Source: Conchocele bisecta
Lineage: Eukaryota > Mollusca > Bivalvia > Lucinida > Thyasiridae
NCBI GenBank assembly: GCA_029237695.1
Contig: CM055265.1
Location: 117,402,067 to 117,466,066 of the forward strand
DNA length: 64,000 nt
Direction of reading: 5' to 3'
Part shown: piece by piece, positions 35,101-47,989 of the stretch
Layout: every line of letters starts with the position of its first letter
Numbering within the stretch: position 1 is the stretch's first letter
The notes under the pieces: generated by a model
Databases searched by the model: none
What the model was told of the DNA's origin: nothing
Seen by the model: the letters and a program-made list of their open reading frames with translations, nothing else
Translations under genes and position numbers: made by a program

Positions 35101-35840
35101 AAACTGGTTCAGGACCCATATATGCTAGCACTGTCTGTCCGTCCGGCGATAGGCCTATTTGACGAGGACATGATATACACATCACTACTGAGTTTCATTT
35201 ACCCAGCTTATAATGCTTCCAGACCTAAACCTACAGTATAACATTGAATTCCACTCACCACTTCAGTTCTCACTACTTGAATTAAGTAGACCAAAACACT
35301 GTTAATGTGTAATACTCAATAAAAGTACATGTACATGTATTATTAATTTAGCAATGCATTATGGCCACATCGTTTGATAACGTTACAGATGAATCAAAAT
35401 TCGTTACGAGATGTCTTGCTGGACGAAATGTGGCATATACATGTAATTACAACATGTAATGGCATGTAAAAATGTTTTTTTTCTTCATTTAAAAAGTGAA
35501 CATATTAATGTAACACATATGATTTCACTGAATCAATTATGTTTCGTATGTCATCTCATATATAGTAGATGATTCTAAGGACATGATCTGTAACCAGATA
35601 CCCTAAACAAGTACAAAAACAAATTCGGTTGCGGCTATCAAAATGAACCTTAAACCAAATAGATCTTCGATAGGTGTATCAGTCGGTGCAACCACACAGT
35701 TTGATCAATCGAAATTAGTATTATGTTTGAATAATATTTTTGATCTAGCTCTGAGTGTACACATGATGATCAGGATCTACACTGGCCAATAATGTATTCG
35801 GGTCCCTTTTTACGGCCAGTGACCCTTTAGAATGGACATT
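32186..35840. other. Unassigned DNA with tRNA-like A-box fragments
   Basis: GTTAGCTCAGTAGG (34,033) and TGGCTCAGTGG (34,648) match A-box sequences, and GCGGGTTCAAACGG (34,849) resembles a B box, but none forms a complete tRNA-like unit. (GGAC/GTAC)n lies at 34,280-34,318. Short stretches with CAGTGTAGATC / CTGATC motifs (32,480-33,790) recall a common bivalve repeat but are too decayed to bound. No gene recognised. Confidence 0.4.
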
Positions 35841-35842
35841 TA

Positions 35843-36351
35843 TTAAAGGTACATGTCCACTCAGGAGGCACACAATGTACTTTATAGGAATTAAACAAGT
35901 GTAGAACTGTGTCAATAATCCACCAGTTCTAACAATTATGACCGCCCGCTATACAGATATAATCATTTAGTAATATTTAGTTTAGAGATAATGACACGCG
36001 GTGGTATCAGGCCATTTTCATATGCAAATGAGGCATGATATTTCTTAATTATTTATACTAATTAAATGTGTCACTTGAAAAATTAATATTTCCGACAGAT
36101 TATAAAGTATGATTTTTGCACATCAAAAAGTAAATACAGAGAATAAATAGTAATGTCCGTTAACATTTTAAGGAAACACGGTTATCGCCCCTGATATCAG
36201 TGTGACATTTTACGTCTAATATAAAATGTATACTAATGCAAATCAATACGTGGGGTCATGGTTAATGAATGTATTATTTTGCCAGAAAATGTCTCAGATG
36301 ATGTGTCTGATATAAAGAACATGTATCTACTGAGTGGACATGTACCTTTAA
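35843..36351. mobile_element. MITE with TTAA-flanked terminal inverted repeats, copy 1
   Basis: Ends TTAAAGGTACATGTCCACTC (35,843) and its complement (to 36,351) are perfect over about 20 bp, and TTAA at both ends could be the target duplication, as for piggyBac-type elements. There is no ORF. A diverged second copy lies at 62,260-62,778 in the same orientation. Confidence 0.75.
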
Positions 36352-36899
36352 CTCTTTCACCCGATGTTCACCCGTGAAAGAAAATACTGCGCCAGTCTTG
36401 TCACGGTTCATTACACAAACGCCTCCTAGCATCGGCTCAATCGAAACTGAAGAAACTAAATTTAATAGATACACAGTGCCGAATAAGGGCAATATGTGGA
36501 AAAAAACTGTCAAAATGACAGTCATGCTCAACGACCACCATGAATAATAACATTCCCGGAATAACGGACGCGTACGGCATTGTGAAATCTAAAATGGACG
36601 ACACTTAGCGGATAGTACTGAACACTAGTTCCTTGATAAAGGCATTGGCCATGGGTTGACGTTAGAAGAATGGGATCGTGGTTAATGAAGCATCGTTCAA
36701 TATATTCCACCAGAATAGTATAATGTACATATAACGACGAGAGACAAATTATATCGAGAGGCCCAGAAATAAATGGACCACCCTGCATGGGACTACAAAT
36801 TTGACACGTTCATGATACATGTACAATACGACCGTGTTGCATTAAACAATTATTTATTTATTGTTTAATTTGCAATAATCATACTTTATATGTTGATAA

Positions 36900-37185
36900 A
36901 ATATGTTTTATCAGCTTGAGGTGCGCCTTGGTTTTTTATGCCGATAAAATAATTTTCAAAACAAATTACCGCGTTTTTAACTTAGCCATTTTTCGTACAA
37001 TAGTGTATACACTTATACATAGGAACATAGATTTGTGCAATACTCCTCTGGAATCCTTCATTCAAGCAAACTGAAACTTTGCACATGTCTTCTACACATA
37101 TCATGCATATTGAAGATGATGTGCATAGTAATTGTTTGATACCGAAAACAATACAATAAACAAAAAGTACCGCATTTTTACCTTA
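36900..37185. repeat. Diverged copy of the 24-25 kb array unit
   Basis: GAGGTGCGCCTTGG, TTTTATGCCGATAAAAT, TTTTTAACTTAGCCATTTTTC, ACTCCTCTGGAATCCTTCA and ACATGTCTTCTACACATAT occur in the array's order. Confidence 0.7.
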
Positions 37186-39968
37186 ACCTGAAAATCATCC
37201 AGAAAATGTTCATGTTTCTCAATGTTCAAACCTAAATAACATATTTTCTAACAAAGATTATTTTCATTTATTTAACTTGCATCGTCTTGTCGATAACACT
37301 ATCGTTAATAGTCCGTGAGCAGAAACCGAAACCCTCCCGACCAACCCCCCCCCCCACCCCATGTGGGATTTTTGCAGACATATATTTCCTAAAACTACAT
37401 TCAATTGCGAGAGTTATGCCGTATGTCTGCGCTCTGTAACCCGCTGGATGAACAGATGGCACCATTTTGAAGTAGGTCACCCTCGCAATTTTTTCCATCT
37501 TCAAAACTCACATTTTTTTAAAAAAATGGACCAATTTATATAATTTTAATCAAATAAGGTGGCATTTTCGCACATTTTCCGAGATGTTGGAAACTATGGA
37601 ATCAAATAAGGTACAATTAAAATAATCTGACCATCCAGAGGTCAAATTTTACTTGTTTTATTACTCCACCCACCCAATTTCAATGGTAACATATACATGT
37701 AAATAACTTTATGATAACGTGGTATTTTTTAATTTTATCAATTTCAATGTAAGCTAGAAGTGCCTATTAAACATATCCAATGCAAATACGTCCATTTTTT
37801 TAGTGTCTACTGCAAAATATAGAAAGTGAAAAACAACGTATTTTTCACAATTCCCCACCCACTAATTTTACAATGGTAATTTCACTGGTATTTAATATTA
37901 TGCAGTGTCACATGCTTATAACCGGTTGCTATGGACAGACATCAACTTATATATGTATTATTATTATTGTCTACACTTACTGCAAATAATATATGTCGTA
38001 TGTTCGTCCGTCTGTATGCACGCTTCTTAAATATTAATTGACAGCATCGATTGTGAATAATGTACAAATATTCATACATTTCGAGGCACGAGATCAGTAT
38101 CGTCAACAGAAGTTAATCTACAATAATAGTTATCCATTTGTATGTCGATTTCATATAAATTCTACAATATGTAGTAACAGTGTTAATACCTCACATCGTG
38201 CATCAAATACGGCTGACTAAGGAACACAATCCGGAAAGCTAAAACCAATTTGTGCTTTTTAACATAAATAATGAAGCCTTTTTGTGTTATGACTGCTATC
38301 CGACATAAAAATGAAGCCATACATATATCGGATGAACCTGGATCAATTTGTTACTTACGCAATTGCAAAATTGCCGCCACATTGATAATGTATATATATG
38401 ACAGCAATAGAGTGGCTTGATATGATGTGATAACCGTGCTTGTCACTATTTGCATCAATCAAACAACCAATATAATTGTATTTCTTAATCATTCCAACCA
38501 GTCAGCAAATGTTTTAAACACATGTTTATTTTTTATTTTTAGCGATTTGAATTGCTGAGAAAAACATGAATGATTCTTATTGTGATTTATGAAAATAAAA
38601 ATATTAGCCGGCCATTTTGAAGGTATAATAACATTATTGTATCCTAGAACATGACTGGGAATGCTAAGCCAACTATATTGTGTCCATTTTTATAATATCC
38701 ATTGCATGTTGTTTTATAACACCTTCGAAGTACCAAACTGGAGCAAATATGTAGATCATGGCGGCCATTTTTAAATATTTTGAGAGTTATGAGATTGAAC
38801 GGGATAAAATGTTCCTTTGATGGATATATATAAGTAATGCAAGTTAAAATAAGTGGATTTTAACACCATTACAGTTTTCTAATAGTTCTCAATAATAGAT
38901 ATATTGAAAACAATATTGAAAAATGCCAATTTTGGCGGCCATTTTGAAATGTATTGGTATTTTATGATGTAATGGTGTTTAACGTCCATTCTCTACCATT
39001 TATTAACCAATTTGGCAATACATTATAGCAATTTACATGGTTCGTACTTATCTAAATGCCAATTAACAGTCATAATATAAACAGCTCAAAATGGCATGGC
39101 CGCCATTTGTTCATCCAGTGTTTTTTTTTAGCGCAGACACTCAAGATTGATAGACAATAGGCTACTGAATCTGAAAAGCATACTCACCAAAAATCCCACA
39201 TGGGGGAGAGGGGGTGGAGTATTGGTGGCCCAAGGTCTATAAACTGATATATCACAATCCATAGGTTTCCAGATCTCCAGTTCAGGAGCGTAATTTGACC
39301 AAAGGTTCTGGGTATTTTTCCTAATTCTTCAATGAGACTTCAATGAGACGATACTAAAGCACTCACAACGTACCATATTTGGTGAGAAAATAACAAAATT
39401 CCCCTCAAATTACGCACCTTATCGGAGCTCTGTGTTTCCAAAATAAAAGAAATACTCCGACACCCGTATACTTATTATTAAACATGTTAAATGCACATTA
39501 CTTCCTCGTTGCGCATGCGCCTAGCCGATCTGGATCTATATCGCTAAAAAATATGAAACTTTAAAGTTTGTGCCAGTGTATATCCTGAACTCACTGTTTA
39601 TCTGAACCCACCATTGGAAACAGATATAATACTGATCAGTGTATTCCCCGGTCTTTCTGCATATCCGCAATATTTCATTAGCTGAATGGGAGTCAGTGTT
39701 TTCGTGATGAGTCAGTGTGTCAACAATATTTCCTGGCTGATTGTACACCAACACTGTTGCAAATCACGCAACGAGGATAATGACTGCTATCTGCTTTTGG
39801 TAACACGCTTTAAAAACAGTCTGTGGTCTGGACGGAACATGGCTGTTGGAGTTATGTCCCATGCTGGGATTAATAGTTGATCTGCCCACTGAACACTCTC
39901 AACAATTTCCCATATTCTTGCAACACAATTAAGCGCCGGTCTTTTTCTCACAACTGTGTATGTATAGG
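37186..39968. other. Unassigned AT-rich DNA
   Basis: GGCGGCCATTTTGAAA-like motifs recur at 38,610, 38,758, 38,935 and 39,095, hinting at an old tandem duplication. CCACCCACCCAATTTCAATGG at 37,665 and CCCCACCCACTAATTTTAC at 37,853 are related. A poly-C run lies at 37,346-37,355. No genes recognised. Confidence 0.4.
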
Positions 39969-39970
39969 TA

Positions 39971-42900
39971 CAGTACACTCAGAGTGCTTTGTCCCTTTTC
40001 CATTCCCTCACGGTGGGAGGAATTTTCTCAGAGTGGGAAAATCACGGTGGGAGTTATGTGCCTCCACCGCGGACGGAGACCAAGCTGGACGAACTTCCAA
40101 TAGCCATAAAACGGCCACGGTGTTCCCCCGTGATACGACCCCGCGTTCCACCGGGACGCCAGGCTGGCTTACCTGTACAGTCATAGCGTAGTACCCAAAC
40201 ATTTACACTTATTCTGACTTACGTTTGTGTTTTTTTATTCGTTTTTTTTTATAAATATATACATTTTTCCTTTCAAACAAACATATTTCTTAACAAGAAC
40301 AAAACATGAGAATCGTCTCCTAAACACATGAGAATCATCTCGCACTTTGGCATCGCGAAATCGCCTTCCGCTGAAACTTTTGTAAATACCTGTGTGCGAG
40401 TTACACGACACTAACAGAACACCATTATAATTCTCATGTTTTAGGAGGCAATTCTCATGTTTTGTCAACAAAATAATATTATTTTTTCTAATAAACAGGT
40501 TTGCTCATGGTGTGTAAAACGGATACGTCTTGAAATTTCGCTTTGCGCATGCATGCAAGTAAAACGCAATTCCAACGCTAGGCGAGAGCGCGAAAACGCA
40601 CGACTGAATATAATATAATGTCCCATTTTCACCTCGCTATCTCACTTTGCGTTTTCGCGATCTGGCGCATGGATCGACATCGCGAAAACGCGAGAATGTA
40701 ACTGGCCCTAACAGGACACTGTAGTATCATAATCGCCTTAGGAAACGATAATCATGTGCTGTAAAACATTATTTTAATTAAGAAATAGAAGAAATGTGGA
40801 TATTGGGGAATATGTCAGATACATATGAAAGGGTTTTCGCGATCTCGTGTAGAGGTCGAGATCGAGTAAATGCGAGTTACACGACACTAACAGAACACCA
40901 TTATAATTCTCGTGTTTTAGGAGGCAATTCTCATGTTTTGTCAAAAAAATAATATTATTTTTTCTAATAAACATATTTTGGCAGCATATGAGAATCGTCT
41001 CCTAAAACGATTTACGTGTCCTGTTAGGGACATGTTACGATCTAATGATGGTGAACACGTGTTGGTCTTCGCTAGTCACATATGCAATAAGCCCGGTTTT
41101 GTCCGATCACGTCATACATCATCATATGCACGTGCGGTGACCTACTGGGACGTGTGTCGGTGTTGGAAAGTTGGAGACATCAAAGGTTACAAAATGACAT
41201 CTAAAGGTTAAGTTGTGTCGAAAACAAGTATTGGTCGGAGAGAAGGTGTAGAATCTCAAAAAAAAGGTAACGGAATCTTTATTTACTCAATAAATATGTA
41301 CTGGCAGCACATCAGAATCGTCTCATGTTTTGCCAAACCATGTTTTTATTGTCAGAAATATTGATGTTTGTCCACATTTGTTCCATTTCTTAATAAAAAC
41401 ATGTTTTGGCAGCACATGAGAATCGTCTCCTAAGACGATTTGTACATATGTTACAATTTCGCGAAACGAAAATGAACATATTCTCAACAAAATATGTTTC
41501 GCGTTTTCGCGATCTTGCGCATAGGCCGAGATCGCGAAAACGCGAAGCGTGATGGATCGCGGAACGAAAATTTAACATATTCTCAAAAACATATGTTTTG
41601 ACAGTACTGTGCATATGAGAATCGTCTCCTTTCGCGATCTTGCGCGTAGATCGAGAAAACGGGAAGCGTGATCGCGAGAGCTGAAACGAAAATGTAACGT
41701 ATTCTCAACAAAACATGTTTTGACAGTGTATCCTACACGTCATTGTGAGAAGTGCATTATGTCTCGCTTTCCGCTGAAAATATAAATGGTTTTGTCATGG
41801 GAGACTATTCTCATGTGTTGCCAAAACATGTGTTATTATTAAGAAATAAATATTTTTTTTTTAAGAAAAAAAACCCATTAGTATCGTCTAATGAGACGAT
41901 TCTCATGTGTCGACAAACCTATTTTATTAAGAAATCAACAAATGTGAAAAGAAAACATGAATACATTTGTATTTCTTTACAAAGAATCGACTTAGGAGAC
42001 GATTCTCATGTGCTGCCAAATCTTGCTTTATCAAGAAATCAAACAAATGTGAAAATGCACTATGTCAAGCTAATGCGTAATATTATTATCAATTTATCGG
42101 CGATGCGATGGACGTGAGCGACTACATAGCGTTGTTTTGATGTTTGTTTCTGCCGAATTCTAAATGTCGGTCACCAGGTCACACTTTGCACGTGAAACTG
42201 GCTTACCAACAGATGATTGTAAACACCATCAAGTGTGCAGCTGGACAGAAAATGATATGTCGCAAATGTGCTAGTTTGGGATAGGTGGGCACGGCGGCAT
42301 ATTTCTTTATGCGCCGTTTGAAAACGGAACTCGTCGCATTCACAAAAACGTGCGATCACGAGGCGAAAACGCGATATTGAATACAATAGAATATATATCA
42401 TGTTTTCGCCTCGCGATTTTGCAGTCTCGCGATTTGGTCTCGCGTTTTCGCGATTGTGTGTATAGGTCGACGATGCGATACAGCAACCAATAACACGTAT
42501 CGAAATATGTTTTCTTTTCAATAAACATGTATTGGCAGGCAGTACATGAGAATCGTCTCCTAAGACATTTATTATGTTTTTGTTGTCGAGAACTACTGAT
42601 GTTTGTCCGCATTTGTTCTATTTCTTAATACAAACATGTTTTGGCTGCACATAAGAATCGTCTCCTAAAACAATGTGTACGTGTTCTGTTAGGGACATGT
42701 GACAACCTCGTGTGTTCGCGGTTTCTCGCATAGGTTGCGATCGTGAAGCGTGATCGCGAGATTTCGAGTGCACAACTTATTCCACCCGGCTACATACGGA
42801 CATGCCGCAACCTGTCGACTGTCAACTGATGAACATTGCTATTGTGTATTATTATGAGTTGGCTGACGGACGAGTTGGTTGAAGGCCGAAACGGAAGTCG

Positions 42901-43561
42901 TCGGTCATAAAATCAACGAAAACTAACGGGACCCATACGATTTCTAATTACCTCTAAGGTAATAATCGCAATTTCCATTTACCGATCTATTGGAAATGAA
43001 TACTTATGACCGTATTTAAATTTCGATTGGAAAAATATAATATATATATATATAAACGTGACGTCGGCAATGTAATACATGAGTATAGGCCGATGTTACG
43101 ATACAGAAGATATGTTCCTTTACTTCCATACACATTTTTTGGAAATATTACGCCGATTCGAGTGACGATATGTGACCTTAAAGAAATTGCAGCAAAGTGT
43201 ATGAAATTCCGCGAGGCCGAAAAACTCGGCAAATAAAAAATATGCGGGTTTCGCGGTGCCTGTACTGTACGAGACGATTTTCAAAGTTTTGTCAGCCATA
43301 TATGCACTCCTCTCTGACCACATTACCTGTACGCTGGCACGGTGATGAGCCGTGGTGCGCCGTGGGCTAATACGGTGGGTCACGGGGGAACGCGGTGTGC
43401 AGCAGATTCGGTCTTTAAAATATTCCCACGGTGGTAATTTTTGCCTCTCCACCGTGACGGGTGGGATTTCCACCCGACACGGTGGGAGGAATGTTTATGC
43501 CCACTCTCCATCCGATCACGGGGTCGAGTGGGAAAAGGGACAAAGCACTCTGAGTGTACTG
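39971..43561. mobile_element. 3.6-kb TIR element flanked by TA (non-autonomous)
   Basis: The left end CAGTACACTCAGAGTGC (39,971) and the right end (to 43,561) are perfect inverted repeats continuing to CTTTGTCCCTTTTCC, with looser matches (CACGGTGGGAGGAA) further in. TA on both sides fits a Tc1/mariner-type target. No transposase is visible. The interior is filled with GAGAATCGTCTCC motifs and CGCGATC hairpins, including a near-identical 105-bp direct repeat at 40,391-40,500 and 40,871-40,975. Confidence 0.75.
40300..42760. repeat. Interspersed GAGAATCGTCTCC and TTTTCGCGATC hairpin motifs
   Basis: More than ten copies of ACATGAGAATCGTCTCCTAA or its complement occur, several as palindromes (AATCGTCT-CCTA-AGACGATT at 41,421-41,440; ATCGTCTAATGAGACGAT at 41,883-41,900). 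Interleaved are about six hairpins of the type CGCGTTTTCGCGATC / GATCGCGAAAACGCG, best at 41,512-41,546. Confidence 0.85.
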
Positions 43562-44424
43562 TAGATAAACATTAACTAGTTAATTGATAAATATTACAAT
43601 TCATGGAGTATTTAACCAGAGAGATACACGTTCCTTCATCAATTATTTGTTCTAATACTATTTAGCATTTAATTTAGTTTTGGGATTTAAATGGCAGTTT
43701 GTCAGTCTAATACATACGCATTTTCTGTATAGTTGGTGTTGCTTAAGGGACATGCAAATGATAAATATAATATATATACGCGTAATATCAAATTTACCTG
43801 TCCTGATTGTGATGGTTTAGTTTATCTGTTGGATGAAGTTTACTATGGAAGTAAATTCTGGACTATAATTATAATTCGTGCTGTTATATGGCATATAAAG
43901 AAACAATACACAAAGCAGTTTTTCAAATAACAAGAACGCTGCCAACGCCATGTATCCCATCGATGTCGTGATTTGATCATACACATAGACATTTTAAAAA
44001 GTATAAGCCAATCGCTCATGCAGTAACATGTAATAGGGTAATGTGGAAACTCGTACACATCTAAAGAAAGTGAAATCAAAGTTATTTCACATTGACATTG
44101 CATTAGCTGATGTAAACCTCCACGCGCCCGGTAGCTCCGGAGTCGCCGGAGTAAAGCTTCAAACAATAACTGCCTCAAAGGGAGGGGATTGGCTGCTAAT
44201 TAGCTAAACAAGTAGCTTCTGTGGAGCCCACCACCTAGCACAATCCTACCCTCCCTCACACTCAATCGCTTTGTACATTTTATCAATAAGCCACACCACC
44301 CTATCCTTACACCCGCCAACCCCACATCTCATAATTTATACAAACCCTGCAAATCAGTCGGCCGCACGACCCCACCCACCATGCCCCATCTTGTGTTTAA
44401 ACTGACATCCTATTAGAGTTCATT
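43562..44424. other. Unassigned DNA
   Basis: A frame at 43,733-43,930 and an opposing one have no known family. CTCCGGAGTCGCCGGAG (44,133-44,149) is a short hairpin. C-rich CCCACCC motifs lie at 44,230-44,390. Confidence 0.4.
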
Positions 44425-45590
44425 GTGTGTTAAGTAAATGCGTATTTATTCTGTGGAGTATTGCATTTGCTCGTACATATAATGATGGAGAAAAGTGACA
44501 ATTATATTTGAATTAAGTCAAATTTGACTTTAAAGTAAATCAGAATTAAATCTACGTAAAGGTCAAATTCGTTATAATACTATTTTGTACTTATAGCTGG
44601 ATTTTACTTATAATTAAATATTAAGTAAATGCGTATTTATTCTGTGGAGTATTGTATTTACTCGTACAAACAATGATGGAGAAGAGTGTCAATTATATCT
44701 GAATGAAGACAACATTGACTTTAAAGTAAATCAGAATTAAATCTACGTAAAGGTCAAATTCGTCGTTCTATTATATTAAGTAAATGCGTATTTACTCTGT
44801 GAAGAATTGCATTTACTCGTACATACAATGATGGAGAAGAGTGACAATTATATCTGAATTAAGTCAACGTTGACTTTAAAGTAAATCAGAATTAAATCGA
44901 CGTAACGGTCAAATTCGTCGTAATATTATTTTACCTGATAGCTGGATTTTACTTAAAATTAAATATTAAGTAAATGCGTAAATTCGTTATAATACTATTT
45001 TGTTCTTATAGCTGGCTTTTACTTCTAATTAAATATAATGTAAATGCGTATTTATTCTGTGAAGTATTGCATTTACTCATACAGACAATGATGGAGAAGA
45101 GTGGCAATTATATCTGAATTAAGTCAACGTTGACTTTAAAGTAAATCAGAATTAAATCTACGTAAAGGTCAAATTCGTCGTTCTATTATTTTACCTGATA
45201 GCTGGATTTTACTTATAATTAAATATTAAGTAAATGCGTATTTACTCTGTGAAGAATTGCATTTACTCGTACATACAATGATGGAGAAGAGTGACAATTA
45301 TATCTGAATTAAGTCAACGTTGACTTTAAAGTAAATCAGAATTAATCGACGTAAAGGTCAAATTCGTCGTAATATTATTTTACCTGATAGCTGGATTTTA
45401 CTTATAATTAAATATTAAGTAAATGCGTATTTATTCTGTGAAGTATTGCATTTACTCGTACAAACAATGATGGAGAAGAGTGAAAATTATATCTAAATCA
45501 GAATTAAATATACGTAAAGGTCAAATTCGTCGTAATATTATTTTTACCTGATAGTTGGATTTTACTTATACTTAAATGTTATTTATTTAT
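44425..45590. repeat. Tandem array, about six units of 150-200 bp
   Basis: Units are phased by AAGTAAATGCGTATTTA at about 44,433, 44,625, 44,777, 45,028 (variant), 45,228 and 45,415, with CAATGATGGAGAAGAGTG, TTGACTTTAAAGTAAATCAG and GATAGCTGGATTTTACTTA. A partial unit is at 44,965. Confidence 0.9.
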
Positions 45591-46009
45591 ACAATGATTC
45601 AATGTTCTATGATATTCACTGGTATGATTACTGTTGAAAAATAATACCAATTAAACACGATGTAAATGTAGCACATATGTTTTACTTTAAAGTAAATGTC
45701 ACACTTTTTTGATGAAATTCCAAATATAATGGAATCACGTATTCGCAATAATATATGAACTTTGTTTTCAATTAAATATGAAGGTAAATTTGCATCTTCG
45801 TCTTTAAGTAGAGTTGAAGTTTACGGAAATGTCATTAAACAATGTTTTCATGCAGTGGTGTGTCTAAACATGATTCCTTGGTGTAAGAGTCATGTCAGTT
45901 CCTGTTAATTACACGTGCCGCTATTATGCTTATACATCAGAGAGCCTATTAATTTGACTGAACTTTGGAAGATTAACATAGTGACAATTACTGCCAATAG
46001 GAACAATGC

Positions 46010-46990
46010 CATGTAGTAAACCTAGCTGCATTTTATGAACAAGTTCATAGTGACTTACTAATGTTTGTTTCAGAACAAAACTCTATTGAAATCTTTTCAT
46101 ATTGACTGCACTACATGAATTTGATGAACAACGTTGCAACGGTAGTTGCACCGTTGAATGTCGTTAATTAGTTCTTATGCAAATTTTCATAACGTTTGGA
46201 GGCTAAAAAACTTGTAGAGCATTTATTTTAAGGAATTTCGTATAGTGATTGAGAAGTTTGTCTGAGAATACAACTGACACATGTCGTAAGTGCGTTTATG
46301 GAAATTTTCATAGCTACTAATGTTTGTCGGAGAACGGAAATATTATGCAAATTTTCATAGCGACTAATGTTTGTCTGAGATCGGGAATGTTATGAAAATG
46401 TTCATAGCGACTACAATATGCGGGAGCGATGGTACGTTTGATGAACATTTTCATGGCGACTAACATTTGTCTGAAAACAGTAATGTTATGAAATTTTTGT
46501 AGCGACTCCGATATGTACATGTATGAGGGATAGAATGGTTTATGAACATTTTCATAGTGAGAGGTATATTACATTTTATAAAAAGTTTAATAGCGAGAGG
46601 GATATTACATGTTGAGAAGGATAGTATGGTTTATGAAAATTATCATAGTGAGAGCGATATTACATTTTATGAAAATTGTCATAGTTAGATGGATAGTACG
46701 GTTTATGGACATTTTCATAATGACCATTGTTTTGTCTGAGAACGGAATGTTATGAACATTTTCATAGTGACTTCAATATGTGAGTAACAACGGTGGTTGA
46801 TCTGGTGATTACTGAACAATTATTATGAACATTTTCATAACGCTTGAAGGCAAAGGAGATCGTAGAGAGATGCAATCTATGAAATGGTTCACGGTGACAC
46901 CAATCAGTCGTCGGCTACTAAAATGGGACGAGATATTATGATAATTTCCATAGTCAAGTCCAGTCTGAATTTTTCATAACCTCCTTAAGC
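46010..46990. repeat. Degenerate short-unit array centred on ATGAAAATTTTCAT
   Basis: Variants of TTATGAACATTTTCATAGTGA occur more than ten times, often followed by ACTAATGTTTGTCTGAGAACG. The core is self-complementary. Spacing is irregular, about 40-65 bp. Confidence 0.8.
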
Positions 46991-47044
46991 ATATGGGGTC
47001 GTTATTTTGAGCAACTGGAATTGCTCAAACAAAGCTGGAGCCCG

Positions 47045-47765
47045 TTTAATGTTATTTGATGGATTGTTTCAATGTTTGGACAATATGACAATATGACATG
47101 TAAGCATTTGGAACACACTCATGCCGCCATTAACATGACGTTGACCTTTTTTTACTTTCACATTTTTGCGGAAGCACTTTTTTTAGTCAAAAATTTTGCA
47201 CAAGTTTCTTGATCATGCTATAATTTTAAAATTTCTTCATGGATTGCTTCAATATTTGGACACTTGATACATGTGATCATTCGGAACACCCTCTTGCTGA
47301 AATTATTATGACCATGACCTTTTCTTGTCTTTACCTGTTTGCGGAAACACTTAGCCATTTTGTTGCATCAAAAAGTTTGTACAAGTTTCTTCATCATAAT
47401 ATAACTCTAATATTACTTGACAGATTGCTTCAATATTTGGACACTCGATACATGTGAGCATTTGGAACACACTCATGCCCGCATTAACCTTTTGTATATT
47501 TACATGTTTGCGGAAACACATAGCCATAGTTTACGTCAACAAGTTTGCACAATGTTATTCATCATTGTACAATATTAATATTACTTGATGGATTGCTTCA
47601 ATATTTGGACACTTGATACATGTGAGCATTTTGAACACACTCATGCCACCATTAACGTGACCATGACCTTTTGTTTTTATCGTCACAATATCGCTGAAAC
47701 ATTTAGCCATTTTACATTCATGAGGGGAATATCCATGTTTTACAAACATAATCATGATGATGTCT
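47045..47765 (+). repeat. Tandem array A, four units of about 175 bp
   Basis: Units are phased by GGATTGCTTCAATATTTGG (47,057 variant, 47,240, 47,422 variant, 47,589), with ACACACTCATGCC, CATTAACATGACC, TTTGCGGAAACAC and AAGTTTGCACAAG. It is repeated inverted at 49,625-49,915. Confidence 0.88.
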
Positions 47766-47989
47766 AGTTGACCTTCACATGGTTGTGGAAATACCGTTTA
47801 TAATGTAAAAGAAAAATCTTCAACCGTGACCTTTTTAGTGTTTTAAGTATGCACTTCTCTGACGGTTTTTGTGATGGCCATGTTAAGATCAAATGCCTCG
47901 GCAGGCGCGACACCGCTTCCAAACGACGGAATTCTTGTTTATTTCAAATATTCAGTTCTGATTTTGGTATTTTCCTCCCATTTGTACAT

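Noticed and set aside
37720..39130. Microsatellite-free region with GGCGGCCATTTTGAA motifs as a possible YY1-type enhancer
   Set aside because: The motif is a common component of old repeats in this kind of genome and shows no consistent arrangement here.
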